Positions 44,273-52,810 of a stretch of DNA of 64,000 nucleotides are shown piece after piece. The notes beneath the pieces were generated by a model. It worked only from the letters and a program-made list of their open reading frames with translations, did no database searches and was not told the origin of the DNA. The stretch is from Desulfopila sp. IMCC35006 (lineage in GTDB: Bacteria > Desulfobacterota > Desulfobulbia > Desulfobulbales > Desulfocapsaceae), in NCBI RefSeq assembly GCF_005116645.1, contig NZ_SWCM01000003.1:310001-374000 (forward strand), read 5' to 3'. A program made the translations under genes and the position numbers. Numbering within the stretch: the stretch's first letter is position 1; each line of letters opens with the position of its first letter.

Positions 44273-45136
44273 TCACAGCTCGCCGTCATCAAGACTGTTC
44301 AATCGATTTGTGCTTTTTTTGACTTCCTTGCTGCCTGTTTCCGGTGGATTAATAAAACGAAGAACCGCCGGCCAATAGTCCGCAAACATATCAATTGTTC
44401 CGTGATCGGCCCGGTCGATAAAAACTATTTCTTTTTTACCAACGATATGCTCGATAAGATTATTTGTTCGTTCGGGCGGAACCACCCGGTCCTGACCGCC
44501 GTAAATTACCAGCAGCGGACAGCCGATCTGGGCCAGAAACTGCAGTGAATCAAAGCGGTGCCTGAGCAGCAGGGATACTGGCAGCCAGGGGTAACTCGAC
44601 CTGGCAATATTGACAATACTGTCATACGGCGTCACCAGGACAGCCCCCTGGACATTTCTTTGGGCCGCAACATAACAGGCCACCCCGGAGCCCAGACTTC
44701 TCCCTATCAGATACATTTGTCTGGGTGCATAGCTGTGCCGCACGTCGTCAATGACCGCCAGGGCGTCGGCAAACAGTTCTGCCTCGCCAGGCTTGCCATC
44801 ACTCGGCCCATACCCCCGGTAGGCGACAAAGAGAGATGCTGCCTTCACGTCCACAAACTCGTCGATGTTATTAAATATATCTTCTCCATTCCCGCCGTAA
44901 TAAATAAGCAATTTTTCCCGAACCAGGCCCGGATTGACCAGCCAGCCGCGCAATGTGACCGCTTTTTGCCGGAGCTGATAATCGACGACATCGGTATAAC
45001 CATGGTTTTCGTGTCGCGCAGCCGGCGGAAAAAAAAGAAAGGATTCCTGCCGCAGGTACATGAAAAGCATGCAGAACAGGTAAACGATCAGCAATAAAAC
45101 AAAGAACTGTATTCCCAGAGTCATCTTTCCTTTCAT
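44273..45136 (-). CDS. Membrane-anchored alpha/beta hydrolase
   Basis: A protein of about 287 residues (ATG 45136; ATG 45124 is also possible). An N-terminal helix (FFVLLLIVYLFCMLFMYL) anchors it, then a serine hydrolase domain of the BAAT/dienelactone type: the YYGGNGED oxyanion strand, nucleophile Ser in GRSLGSGVA, acid Asp in YGGQDRVV and His in ADHGTID. Homologues are often called YfhR or Bem46-like; substrate unknown. Confidence 0.85.
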   Translation of the reverse strand: MKGKMTLGIQFFVLLLIVYLFCMLFMYLRQESFLFFPPAARHENHGYTDVVDYQLRQKAVTLRGWLVNPGLVREKLLIYYGGNGEDIFNNIDEFVDVKAASLFVAYRGYGPSDGKPGEAELFADALAVIDDVRHSYAPRQMYLIGRSLGSGVACYVAAQRNVQGAVLVTPYDSIVNIARSSYPWLPVSLLLRHRFDSLQFLAQIGCPLLVIYGGQDRVVPPERTNNLIEHIVGKKEIVFIDRADHGTIDMFADYWPAVLRFINPPETGSKEVKKSTNRLNSLDDGEL

Positions 45137-45364
45137 CCTTTTGTACCCATACGGACAGAGCGGCAACCGCCTTTCTTTTTACCTCGAGATTGGCTATAGT
45201 CCCACACGTACTCATGATAACATACTGCCTCACTCGTTTTTGAGCATCGAAATGCGGCGAGCAGAAATTGAGCCGTTTTTTTCCATGCGCCCTGAGGGAG
45301 GTACAATATCAAATGTTACTACACCTCATTAACTTATTTTTCAGCAACATGGTAGTGTACCAGA

Positions 45365-46756
45365 ATGTATATACAAAATTTCCTGCACCAAGAGCTGTCC
45401 ATCGATGAATTGGCGACTGCAACTGGCCAGACATGGTGTTTTTTCGGCGAAAACAACTCCGGCATCGACCGTCTGCTGGAGCTGCTCTCCGGCACCTTAA
45501 AAGACTTTTCCGCAGAGAATCTCCGTCTTCCCGAGCAGCCGGAGATTCTCTCTTTCCAGGCGCAACAGGACATCTATGAAGAGGAGCTGCGCAACGACGA
45601 CAGCGACTTCATGAATAAAACAGATCCCGGCACACTGGTTTGTGAGTTTTTACCCAACTATCACGAGCACCTGCCCCTGCTCAAAACCTTTGCCATGGAC
45701 CATTGTCTTCAGCTGGGATACCGCCAGCTCAGTTCAGGACAGACCAGAAAGCTCCTCTTTCTGCAGAAAATTACCCAGGGGGCCAGGACTCTGATCATCC
45801 AGAGCCCTTATGACGGCCTTGATGAACAGAGTTGCCATGAATTCAACCTTGCCCTGCAGCAGTTGTCTGAGCAAAATATCGAATTGATCCTGCTGGTCAA
45901 CAGCCTGCACGACATCCCTGACTGGGCCACACATCTCGCTCTTATCCAAGCGGGACGACTGGAACTGACCGGCGAAAAACAGCGGATACTGCCGCTGCTG
46001 AAAAGCTCCGGGCAATCAAGCCGGACATCTCCGACCCCCATCACCGGAGATGATGCGGCCCAAACGCACCCAGGTCACAGCGTGGCGCAGGAGCTCATTC
46101 ACCTGGTTGACGGTTTCGCCGGGTATGGTGACAAAAAACTTTTTACCGGACTTGACCTGACGATCTCTACGGGGGATCACACTTTAATTACCGGACCTAA
46201 CGGTTGCGGCAAATCGACTCTTCTTGATATTATTATCGGGGACAATCCAAAATGCTACGCCAATAAGCTGCGGATATTCGGCAAACCCCGTGGATCCGGA
46301 GAATCGATATGGGAGATTAAAAGACATATGGGTATTGTTTCTCCGGCACTTCACCGGGAGCACCGGATTCCAGGCAGCGCCCTGAATGTTATCCTATCCG
46401 GATTGCACGATTCCATCGGCTTGTATGCCAAGGTGTCCGGATCCGAGATCAAAACCGCTACGCGCTGGTTGAGCTGGTTGTCGCTGGCCGGGAAAAGCGG
46501 TGTCCCGTTCCGGCGACTGAGTTTTGCCGAACAGCGGCTGGTCCTGATTGGCCGGGCGCTGATTAAACGGCCGAAGCTGCTCATCCTTGATGAACCAACC
46601 CAGGGGCTGGACGATATTAACCGAGGCAGATTGCTCGACCTGCTTGAAGAAATCGCCGACAAGAAACTTTCGACGATCCTTTTTATCAGCCACCGGAAAG
46701 ACGAACATCGGCCCTTTTTCACCAAACAGATCCAGCTCGACACCTATGTCCCTTGA
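45365..46756 (+). CDS. ModF-like double ABC ATPase
   Basis: A 463-residue soluble protein with two ABC nucleotide-binding domains, like ModF. Domain 1 (1-210) has lost the Walker A Lys (GENNSGID, 28-35) and the Walker B acids (LIIQSPYDGLD), but keeps signature LSSGQ (122-126). Domain 2 (from about 255) keeps Walker A GPNGCGKST and Walker B LLILDEPTQGLD, but its signature is altered to LSFAEQ. So only one composite ATP site looks complete. No transporter genes are near. ModF is linked to molybdate or tungstate by family context only. Confidence 0.82.
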   Translation: MYIQNFLHQELSIDELATATGQTWCFFGENNSGIDRLLELLSGTLKDFSAENLRLPEQPEILSFQAQQDIYEEELRNDDSDFMNKTDPGTLVCEFLPNYHEHLPLLKTFAMDHCLQLGYRQLSSGQTRKLLFLQKITQGARTLIIQSPYDGLDEQSCHEFNLALQQLSEQNIELILLVNSLHDIPDWATHLALIQAGRLELTGEKQRILPLLKSSGQSSRTSPTPITGDDAAQTHPGHSVAQELIHLVDGFAGYGDKKLFTGLDLTISTGDHTLITGPNGCGKSTLLDIIIGDNPKCYANKLRIFGKPRGSGESIWEIKRHMGIVSPALHREHRIPGSALNVILSGLHDSIGLYAKVSGSEIKTATRWLSWLSLAGKSGVPFRRLSFAEQRLVLIGRALIKRPKLLILDEPTQGLDDINRGRLLDLLEEIADKKLSTILFISHRKDEHRPFFTKQIQLDTYVP

Positions 46757-46816
46757 TGGTAGACTGCCAGGATCGATACTTCCACTGTTCCAATATAAAA
46801 AGGGGATCATAATCAT

Positions 46817-47350
46817 ATGGAAACCGAAGAGGACAAAAGCAAAGAGTACCTGACCGAACTTTACCGACTGACCGGCGGAGATACTGCAGTGCAGGTTTCC
46901 ATGTACGAGGTGGGGGCCGCAATTGGTCTTGACAAGGGGGAAGCCGGCAGTCTTGCCGAGGAATTGATGGTGCTGGGGCAGGCAGAGCTGCGAACGCTTG
47001 CCGGAGGCATCAGCATTACCGCGGATGGCTTGGCCGTGCTCGGCATTGCTGTTGCCGCTCCCCAGTCGGCAGATAATCGAATCCAGCTCAGCCACGGTCC
47101 GGTGGCGGGTGAATCCGATCGCCAAGCGATGCAACAGCTCAGCGAAGAAATTAAAAAGTCGATTTCCGGATTAAAGCTGGAATACGATCTGCTCGAGGAG
47201 ATTGTTCTGGACCTCAAAACCATTGAGGTTCATCTGCTCTCCCCCAAACCGAAAACAGCCATACTCCGCGAGTTATTGCGCTCACTGCACGCGGCATTCG
47301 AGAAAGCTGATGCCGGGCAGACTGCTGCTCGACTCAAGGCCATGCTCTAG
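46817..47350 (+). CDS. Uncharacterised protein with helical tail
   Basis: A 177-residue protein starting 60 bases after the ModF-like gene. Residues 10-85 look like a winged-helix (VSMYEVGAAIGLDKGEAGSLAEELMVLG... then GGISITADG as the wing), though without a strong DNA-contact pattern. Residues 100-177 are a charged coiled coil and amphipathic helices (IKKSISGLKLEYDLLEEIVLDLKTIEVHLL). Similar arrangement appears in proteins of unknown role; a DNA-binding role is a guess. Confidence 0.6.
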   Translation: METEEDKSKEYLTELYRLTGGDTAVQVSMYEVGAAIGLDKGEAGSLAEELMVLGQAELRTLAGGISITADGLAVLGIAVAAPQSADNRIQLSHGPVAGESDRQAMQQLSEEIKKSISGLKLEYDLLEEIVLDLKTIEVHLLSPKPKTAILRELLRSLHAAFEKADAGQTAARLKAML

Positions 47351-47404
47351 CATACAGGGACCTCGAACCAGAGACAAAAATTGTCGACAACTGGAGAGAA
47401 AAGG

Positions 47405-48100
47405 ATGAAAACTATCGGCCTGCTGGGAGGCATGAGCTGGGAAAGCACCGCCCATTACTACCGGATGCTCAATCAGGGCATCAATGATCGCCTGGGAGGA
47501 CTTCATTCAGCCCAAATTGCCATGGTCAGCGTTGATTTCCAACCGCTCGAAACCCTCATGCAAAAAGGGGATTGGACCGAAGTGGGGAAGCGTCTGGCCG
47601 ATGCGGCACAAAAGATCGCAAAAGCCGGAGCAGATTTTCTCCTCATCTGCACCAATACCATGCATAAAGTCGCCCCGACCATAACCGACTCTGTGGAAAT
47701 ACCGCTTCTGCACATCGCCGATGCAACCGCTGAAAAAATCAAGGCCGCCAAACTACACACCGTCGGCCTCCTCGGGACCGCTTTTACCATGGAAGAAGAG
47801 TTTTACCAAGGCAGGCTTTCAAACTACCACGGCCTCGAAGTAATCGTCCCTTCATCCAAGGATCGCAGCAGAGTTCATGACATTATTTTCGATGAACTCT
47901 GCCGGGGGAAAATCAGAGACGAATCACGAAAAACGTACCTGCGCATTATCGAGACAATGCGCAGCCAAGGAGCGGAAGCGGTTATAGAGGGGTGTACCGA
48001 AATCAGCATGCTGGTCAACCAGGACCATACGACAGTCCCGCTTTTTGACACGACTGCGCTGCATGTTGAGCAGGCTGTCAGCTTTGCCTTATCGGACTAG
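47405..48100 (+). CDS. Aspartate/glutamate racemase-family protein
   Basis: A 231-residue enzyme; ATG 47405 is six bases after GGAGAG, and the short stretch upstream is not included. It has the family start IGLLGGMSWEST and the two catalytic Cys in FLLICTNTMHK (about residue 80) and VIEGCTEIS (about 195). Length is that of the YgeA-like aspartate/glutamate racemases, which interconvert D and L amino acids without cofactor. Substrate specificity cannot be read. Same direction as the two genes before it. Confidence 0.9.
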   Translation: MKTIGLLGGMSWESTAHYYRMLNQGINDRLGGLHSAQIAMVSVDFQPLETLMQKGDWTEVGKRLADAAQKIAKAGADFLLICTNTMHKVAPTITDSVEIPLLHIADATAEKIKAAKLHTVGLLGTAFTMEEEFYQGRLSNYHGLEVIVPSSKDRSRVHDIIFDELCRGKIRDESRKTYLRIIETMRSQGAEAVIEGCTEISMLVNQDHTTVPLFDTTALHVEQAVSFALSD

Positions 48101-48279
48101 GCCGGCGTTACAGGAATCAAAAGCTGCCCCTAAAGACCAGCACCTTCCAGCGCAGGCCATAAACTCCGATTTTAAAAAGTTTACAGAGGAAACAGTATCC
48201 CCCACAAGGCCACTTCCTGCGAGCAAACCCCGAAGCAGAAAAAGATTTCTCGATTCTCAGGGGAGTTTTTACGACGCCA

Positions 48280-48585
48280 TCAAATGTTTATCTTCACGGC
48301 ATATATGGCCTGATCTTTGATCACGCCCGTCACCCGCACATTTTTGCCGACAAAGGCCGCGGGTTCCATACCTTTTAAAAGAAAGGTTCCCCGATTGGTG
48401 GTGATGGCAATGCCCCGATTCGTTTCCAGGACCAGACCCGAAAATACACTCTGTTCATGGAAAATTAGGCGGCTCATTGTCTCGCCATACGCCCGGGAAT
48501 CGGACGGTCCGTTTTTTTCTGCCACAGCCATCATGCCAAAGGCGCAGAGACTCGCAACAAGCAGAGCGGTAACAACGTGTTTCAT
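48280..48585 (-). CDS. Small secreted protein, OB-like, unknown
   Basis: A 101-residue precursor with a signal peptide (VTALLVASLCAFGMMAVA). The mature part is mainly beta strand: FSGLVLETNRGIAITTNRGTFLLKG and VRVTGVIKDQAIYAVKINI fit the small barrel of the bacterial OB-fold family. Distantly like the secreted protein at 18722-19075 in size and pattern. Nothing is known to me about its job. Confidence 0.65.
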   Translation of the reverse strand: MKHVVTALLVASLCAFGMMAVAEKNGPSDSRAYGETMSRLIFHEQSVFSGLVLETNRGIAITTNRGTFLLKGMEPAAFVGKNVRVTGVIKDQAIYAVKINI

Positions 48586-48700
48586 AAAAATATTATTATA
48601 AAAGGAAAATATAGAATCTTACCGAGACCCGGAAGCATCGTTCCGCGTACATATTCCAGGTCAGGCAGCAGGTATGCTATCAACTGTTTCTTTTGCTGTT

Positions 48701-48821
48701 CCGATTACCACGAAAGTTCAGCCCGGAAGATCCCAAGGATATCGGGCGATCTTTTAACGGGTGTTCCGCAAGCCTGGATGGCTGCGGTCAAGCCCCCAGG
48801 GATGGGTTTATTGGTAATCGT
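48701..48821. mobile_element. Decayed second copy of the MITE-like element
   Basis: Ends CGATTACCA (48702-48710) and TGGTAATCG (48812-48820) are shorter forms of the inverted ends at 33190-33361. The 54-base core 48757-48810 matches 33248-33300 with a single extra A. The left part differs and the right arm is missing, going straight from the core to the end. No target duplication is visible, as expected for an old or deleted copy. Confidence 0.6.
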
Positions 48822-49220
48822 ATGTTCTTTTTAGATGATTAACCAATCATATTACAATTTTACTTTGAGTCGCAAATAAATTATGCCCATCCGGCAACCA
48901 CGCGGCGAAATTTTTAGGGGCATTATTAACATATTTTTTATTTTCAGCCAAGAAATGTACGAGTACTTATAAAAGAAAGGTGCAGAACGTAACCATTTAC
49001 CAGGAAAAAGATCCGACCAACATGACTTCAAGATGGCAAATGCGTACCACTGACGGTGACAATACAGACTTGAGGACCGACAAACGTTTACGTAAGAAAA
49101 TCGCAATAACAGTATTTTATTTAAATACCCAGGCGTACCAGTCTATAGATGACAGCTGGTTTATCGTTTGCTAAAATCAACAGGCAGGATCTCTATCGGC
49201 ATTTTACTGAAGGGAGAACG
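48822..49220. other. Gene-free AT-rich stretch before the sensor kinase
   Basis: About 400 bases. The sequence is AT-rich near 48830-48970 and should carry the promoter of the kinase-lipoprotein-regulator operon. No sigma-54 or sigma-70 box is clear enough to call, and short frames here lack ribosome sites. Confidence 0.4.
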
Positions 49221-50660
49221 ATGGGTTTGAAAATTGGTATACAGCAGAAACTTGCACTGATTTTTTTTATGTTTTTTCTCATTTTTTCGGGAACCGTTGC
49301 TATTCTGCTTTTCAATGTGCAGAGGATGGTCGAAACCACTGAAACAATAGTCACGACAAATAATAAAATAGACGAACTGACAGATACCTTGAAAGCAAGT
49401 CTGCTTGACATGGAAGAAAATCATAAAAAACTGAATATCTTAAAAAAAGAAAGATATTCAGAGTATTTCGAACAGGCCAAAAAAACCTTTGAGGATGCAT
49501 TGCAGCAGGCGGTACAATTATCGCTTACAACGGGAAGCAACAAGGCATGGCATGACTTTGAATTCAGCTACAGCCGCCACAGAGCCGGCCTGTGGGACAA
49601 GGGGGCTCCCCCGGAAATCGGCGCCAAATGGGTCACTGAGCTGGTTGTTTCCAAATGGATAGCAGATATCAGCAACACCAAACGACTTAATAAGCAAGAG
49701 ATAGAAAAGGCCATGCGTGGACTCAACGAGAGGAGCCGCATCAGTGTCAGAAATGGCTTCTATGGATTCTGCATAAGTATTCTGGTCGGCTTTGTCGGTA
49801 TCTGGGTTATTACCCGATCATTTTTCTCTCCGCTCAAAACACTTGCCCAGGCTCTGAAACGAATCTCAATGGATAAATTGAATCAACCGATCAATCTTAA
49901 AGGGGGAGAAGAATTTTACGAACTGGCTGCTTCCTATAATGATATGAGCCGACAGCTCAATGAAGAGGAAAATATCCGCAATGAATTTATCGCCACCTTA
50001 AGCCATGAAATCAGAACCCCGCTTTCATCTATTCGAGAATCGGTCAATATGATTGTCGAAGAAGTTTTTGGTCCGGTAAACGACCAGCAACGAAAATTTC
50101 TCGGCCTTGCAAACGATCAAATCCAGCGGATCAATACTCTGCTCAATTATCTGCTCAATGTTGCTGTCCTTGAATCTAGCGGGCGCAAGAAAAAATCAGT
50201 CCGCCTCAACACCAGGCAACTTATACTACGCTGTACCAAAACTTTTGCTTCCTTAGCAGCCAAGAAAAAAGTAAGGTTAGACACAGAAGATACGGCAGGC
50301 TGTCCTGATCTGTTTGGTGTTCCCGAAGAGCTGCAACAGGTATTCGTCAACATCATTGGCAATGCCATCAAATATTCCCCGGAAAACGGAACCGTCAAGG
50401 TATCTTGCACGAAGGACATCAAAAGAAAATATCTGCTCTTCCAGGTGTCTGACACTGGTCCCGGTATTGCCGACGATGAACTCTCACTTGTTTTCACCAA
50501 ATATTACCGAACCAAAACAGCCCGGGGTCATGTCGATGGGGTTGGGTTAGGACTGGCAATCTGTAGAAAAATTATCACCAGTTATGGCGGGAGGATACAG
50601 GTCGCGAACAATGCAGACCGGGGATGCACCTTCTCCTTTTCACTACCAACTCGATCGTAA
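49221..50660 (+). CDS. glrK: Membrane sensor histidine kinase, GlrK/QseE-like
   Basis: A 479-residue kinase from ATG 49221 (GAAGGGAGA upstream; the frame opens earlier without a ribosome site). Helix 1 at about 10-30, an extracytoplasmic sensor of about 150 residues rich in Lys and coiled coil, helix 2 at about 180-200 (FYGFCISILVGFVGIWVI), HAMP, HisKA with LSHEIRTPLSSI, and HATPase ending GLGLAICRKIITSYGG. Followed by a QseG-like lipoprotein and a sigma-54 regulator gene, the same order as glrK-qseG-glrR of enterobacteria. Signal unknown. Confidence 0.88.
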   Translation: MGLKIGIQQKLALIFFMFFLIFSGTVAILLFNVQRMVETTETIVTTNNKIDELTDTLKASLLDMEENHKKLNILKKERYSEYFEQAKKTFEDALQQAVQLSLTTGSNKAWHDFEFSYSRHRAGLWDKGAPPEIGAKWVTELVVSKWIADISNTKRLNKQEIEKAMRGLNERSRISVRNGFYGFCISILVGFVGIWVITRSFFSPLKTLAQALKRISMDKLNQPINLKGGEEFYELAASYNDMSRQLNEEENIRNEFIATLSHEIRTPLSSIRESVNMIVEEVFGPVNDQQRKFLGLANDQIQRINTLLNYLLNVAVLESSGRKKKSVRLNTRQLILRCTKTFASLAAKKKVRLDTEDTAGCPDLFGVPEELQQVFVNIIGNAIKYSPENGTVKVSCTKDIKRKYLLFQVSDTGPGIADDELSLVFTKYYRTKTARGHVDGVGLGLAICRKIITSYGGRIQVANNADRGCTFSFSLPTRS

Positions 50661-50791
50661 GGCGGGTATACTCTGGAGAAATGAAAATTATCTCCTCACT
50701 ATGCGACCTTGACGCCGGCAACAGGTCCTCGTTGCGGCGGAAACGATAAAGGATGCACTTTGAGAAGAATATGTTTGGAACTCTTACAATT

Positions 50792-51388
50792 ATGAATGCA
50801 CAGCAACCGATTTTGTTTCGGCAGGCCCGTACGGTAATTCTCGCCGTAGTGCTGCTGTTTCTCTCTACTTCCTGTACAGCGCTGCAGCGGAAGAATTTTC
50901 CAGTACCCGTCGACCACCATCCCCATGCTTTGGCCGAACAGCTCTTCCTGAACGGTGATTTCGAAAATGCTCTGCTCCAGTATGAACAGATATATGAAAC
51001 CGCACTCTCTCCGGAGGATAAAAATCATGCTCTTTATGGATTGGCAAGCACCCAAATGATGCTCGCTCGCAATGCGAACCAGCTGATTGAAGCTATCAGC
51101 AATCTGCAAAAATGGGATGCCGGCAAGGGCACGGCACCATTTACGGAAAATCGACATCTGCTAATACTCGCGCTGAAGCAACAGAGCACACTTATAGAAG
51201 AAAAAAGCAAGACTTTCACGGAACATGAAAATCTACAAAATTCCGTAATTGCCAATCAGCAATTGAAGATTACCCAAATGACAACGGCAAATGAACAATT
51301 ACAACTCGAGATCAAAAAGCTACGGAAGCAGATCGAAGAAATCGAAGCTATCGATGAAAACGTCCAGAGCAAAAGAAAATCTTTATGA
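50792..51388 (+). CDS. qseG: QseG-like lipoprotein with coiled coil
   Basis: A 198-residue lipoprotein; ATG 50792 puts the lipobox Cys (FLSTSC) at residue 28, while ATG 50771 is also possible. Residues 40-110 look like a TPR-type repeat (LAEQLFLNGDFENALLQYEQIY), and 130-198 is a Gln/Lys-rich coiled coil. By position, size and layout it matches QseG (YfhG), which links to the sensor kinase periplasmic domain. Its stop overlaps the start of the regulator gene by four bases (ATGA). Confidence 0.75.
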   Translation: MNAQQPILFRQARTVILAVVLLFLSTSCTALQRKNFPVPVDHHPHALAEQLFLNGDFENALLQYEQIYETALSPEDKNHALYGLASTQMMLARNANQLIEAISNLQKWDAGKGTAPFTENRHLLILALKQQSTLIEEKSKTFTEHENLQNSVIANQQLKITQMTTANEQLQLEIKKLRKQIEEIEAIDENVQSKRKSL

Positions 51389-52731
51389 ATAAAGTAATAC
51401 ATGTCCTGATAGTTGATGACGAAACGCCAATTTTAGAGGTGTTAGATGCCCGACTTACGGCTGCCGGTTTCGTCACCCACAAGGCTTCCAGCGGCCACGA
51501 AGCTTTTGAAATCCTGAACAACGACCGTGTTGACGTACTTGTCTCGGATATAAAAATGCCGGAGATGAGCGGGCTGGAACTGCTGGATAAGATCAGACCA
51601 AATTTCCCGCAGCTGCCGGTTATCTTTCTCACCGCTTATGGCACCATTCCCAATGCGGTTGATGCCATTAAGGCCGGAGCTGTGGATTATCTCACCAAAC
51701 CCTTTGACGGGAAAGAACTTGTCCAGAAAATAGAAAAAATTGTGGCCAAGGTATGGCAACCGGTCGAGTCTCGGCCTGAAATTGAAAACGGCATGGTCTG
51801 GGGCAAGAGTGCTGCCATGACCGAACTGAAAGAAATACTGCTCAAGGTCGCCGTAAGCAATGCCAACGTTTTGATATTAGGCGAAAGTGGTGTCGGCAAA
51901 GAGTGCATAGCCAGAATGGTGCACAATCTCAGTCCCAGAAAAAATAAACCATACATCGTCGTCGACTGCGGCTCCACCCCTTCGGGAATTTTAGAGAGCG
52001 AGCTCTTCGGCCACGTCAAGGGATCCTTCACCCACGCCATAAGCGACAAGAAAGGGTTGATTGAGGCCGCGCAGGGCGGCACCCTTTTTCTCGACGAAGT
52101 GGGTAATATTTCGCAGGATATGCAAAGCAGGCTTCTGCGCTTTCTCGAGGAGAGAACCATTCGGCAGGTAGGAGCGATTAAGGAAATCGATGTCGACTGC
52201 CGGGTAATTTCCGCGACGAATGCAGACCTGAAAGCAGATGCCGAAGAAGGCAAGTTCAGACTTGACCTCTACTATCGGCTGAAGGTTGTCACCCTTACCG
52301 TGCCGCCGCTTCGGGAAAGACGGGAAGATATTCCTGAATTAGCCCAGTTTTTAGTCGACAGCTACACAGAAGACAACAGCCTGCCCCGCCTGATGCTCCC
52401 GCAAAAAACCCTGGACTGGCTGCAGACACTTTCCTGGCCCGGCAACGTGCGCGAACTGAAAAACGCCCTGGAAACCGGGATAATCCTGTGCAAAAACAAC
52501 CAGATTTTGCCGGAAGACCTGCAGCTGGATAACGAATCCATGTGCATTATTGACAAGGGGAGCGATCCGAATTTTTCCATTGAACAAAGTGAAAAAGAGG
52601 CAATTATCCGGGCCTTAAAACAGACCAAAGGAGTCAAGAAGGACGCGGCCGAGTTGCTCGGTATCAGCCGTAGAGCCATTCAGTATAAAAGCAAAAAGTA
52701 TGACCTGGATGCCTCTGAATTCAAAAGTTGA
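51385..52731 (+). CDS. glrR: NtrC-type response regulator, GlrR/QseF-like
   Basis: A 448-residue regulator. REC domain 1-120 with acceptor Asp55 (LVSDIKMPE), AAA+ domain about 140-370 with GESGVGKE and LFLDEVGNIS, Fis-type HTH at the end (KKDAAELLGISRRAIQYKSKKY). The sigma-54 contact loop at residues 213-218 reads GSFTHA, not GAFTGA: the conserved Gly is His. This may change how it engages sigma-54. Overlaps the lipoprotein gene; it is the response partner of the kinase in this operon. Confidence 0.9.
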   Translation: MNKVIHVLIVDDETPILEVLDARLTAAGFVTHKASSGHEAFEILNNDRVDVLVSDIKMPEMSGLELLDKIRPNFPQLPVIFLTAYGTIPNAVDAIKAGAVDYLTKPFDGKELVQKIEKIVAKVWQPVESRPEIENGMVWGKSAAMTELKEILLKVAVSNANVLILGESGVGKECIARMVHNLSPRKNKPYIVVDCGSTPSGILESELFGHVKGSFTHAISDKKGLIEAAQGGTLFLDEVGNISQDMQSRLLRFLEERTIRQVGAIKEIDVDCRVISATNADLKADAEEGKFRLDLYYRLKVVTLTVPPLRERREDIPELAQFLVDSYTEDNSLPRLMLPQKTLDWLQTLSWPGNVRELKNALETGIILCKNNQILPEDLQLDNESMCIIDKGSDPNFSIEQSEKEAIIRALKQTKGVKKDAAELLGISRRAIQYKSKKYDLDASEFKS

Positions 52732-52744
52732 TACAGCGATGACA

Positions 52745-52782
52745 TAAAAAAGGGGGAGCAGGCCGCAATGGCTGACTCCCCC
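52745..52782 (-). terminator. Terminator of the rnf-apbE operon
   Basis: GGGGGAG (52752-52758) pairs with CTCCCCC (52776-52782), with further partial pairing inside. On the minus strand six T follow immediately, so it ends transcripts coming from apbE, whose stop is 29 bases upstream. It lies also just after the convergent glrR gene and may serve both. Confidence 0.8.
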
Positions 52783-52810
52783 GGTAATCACCATCCAAAT
52801 CTTTTTTCCG

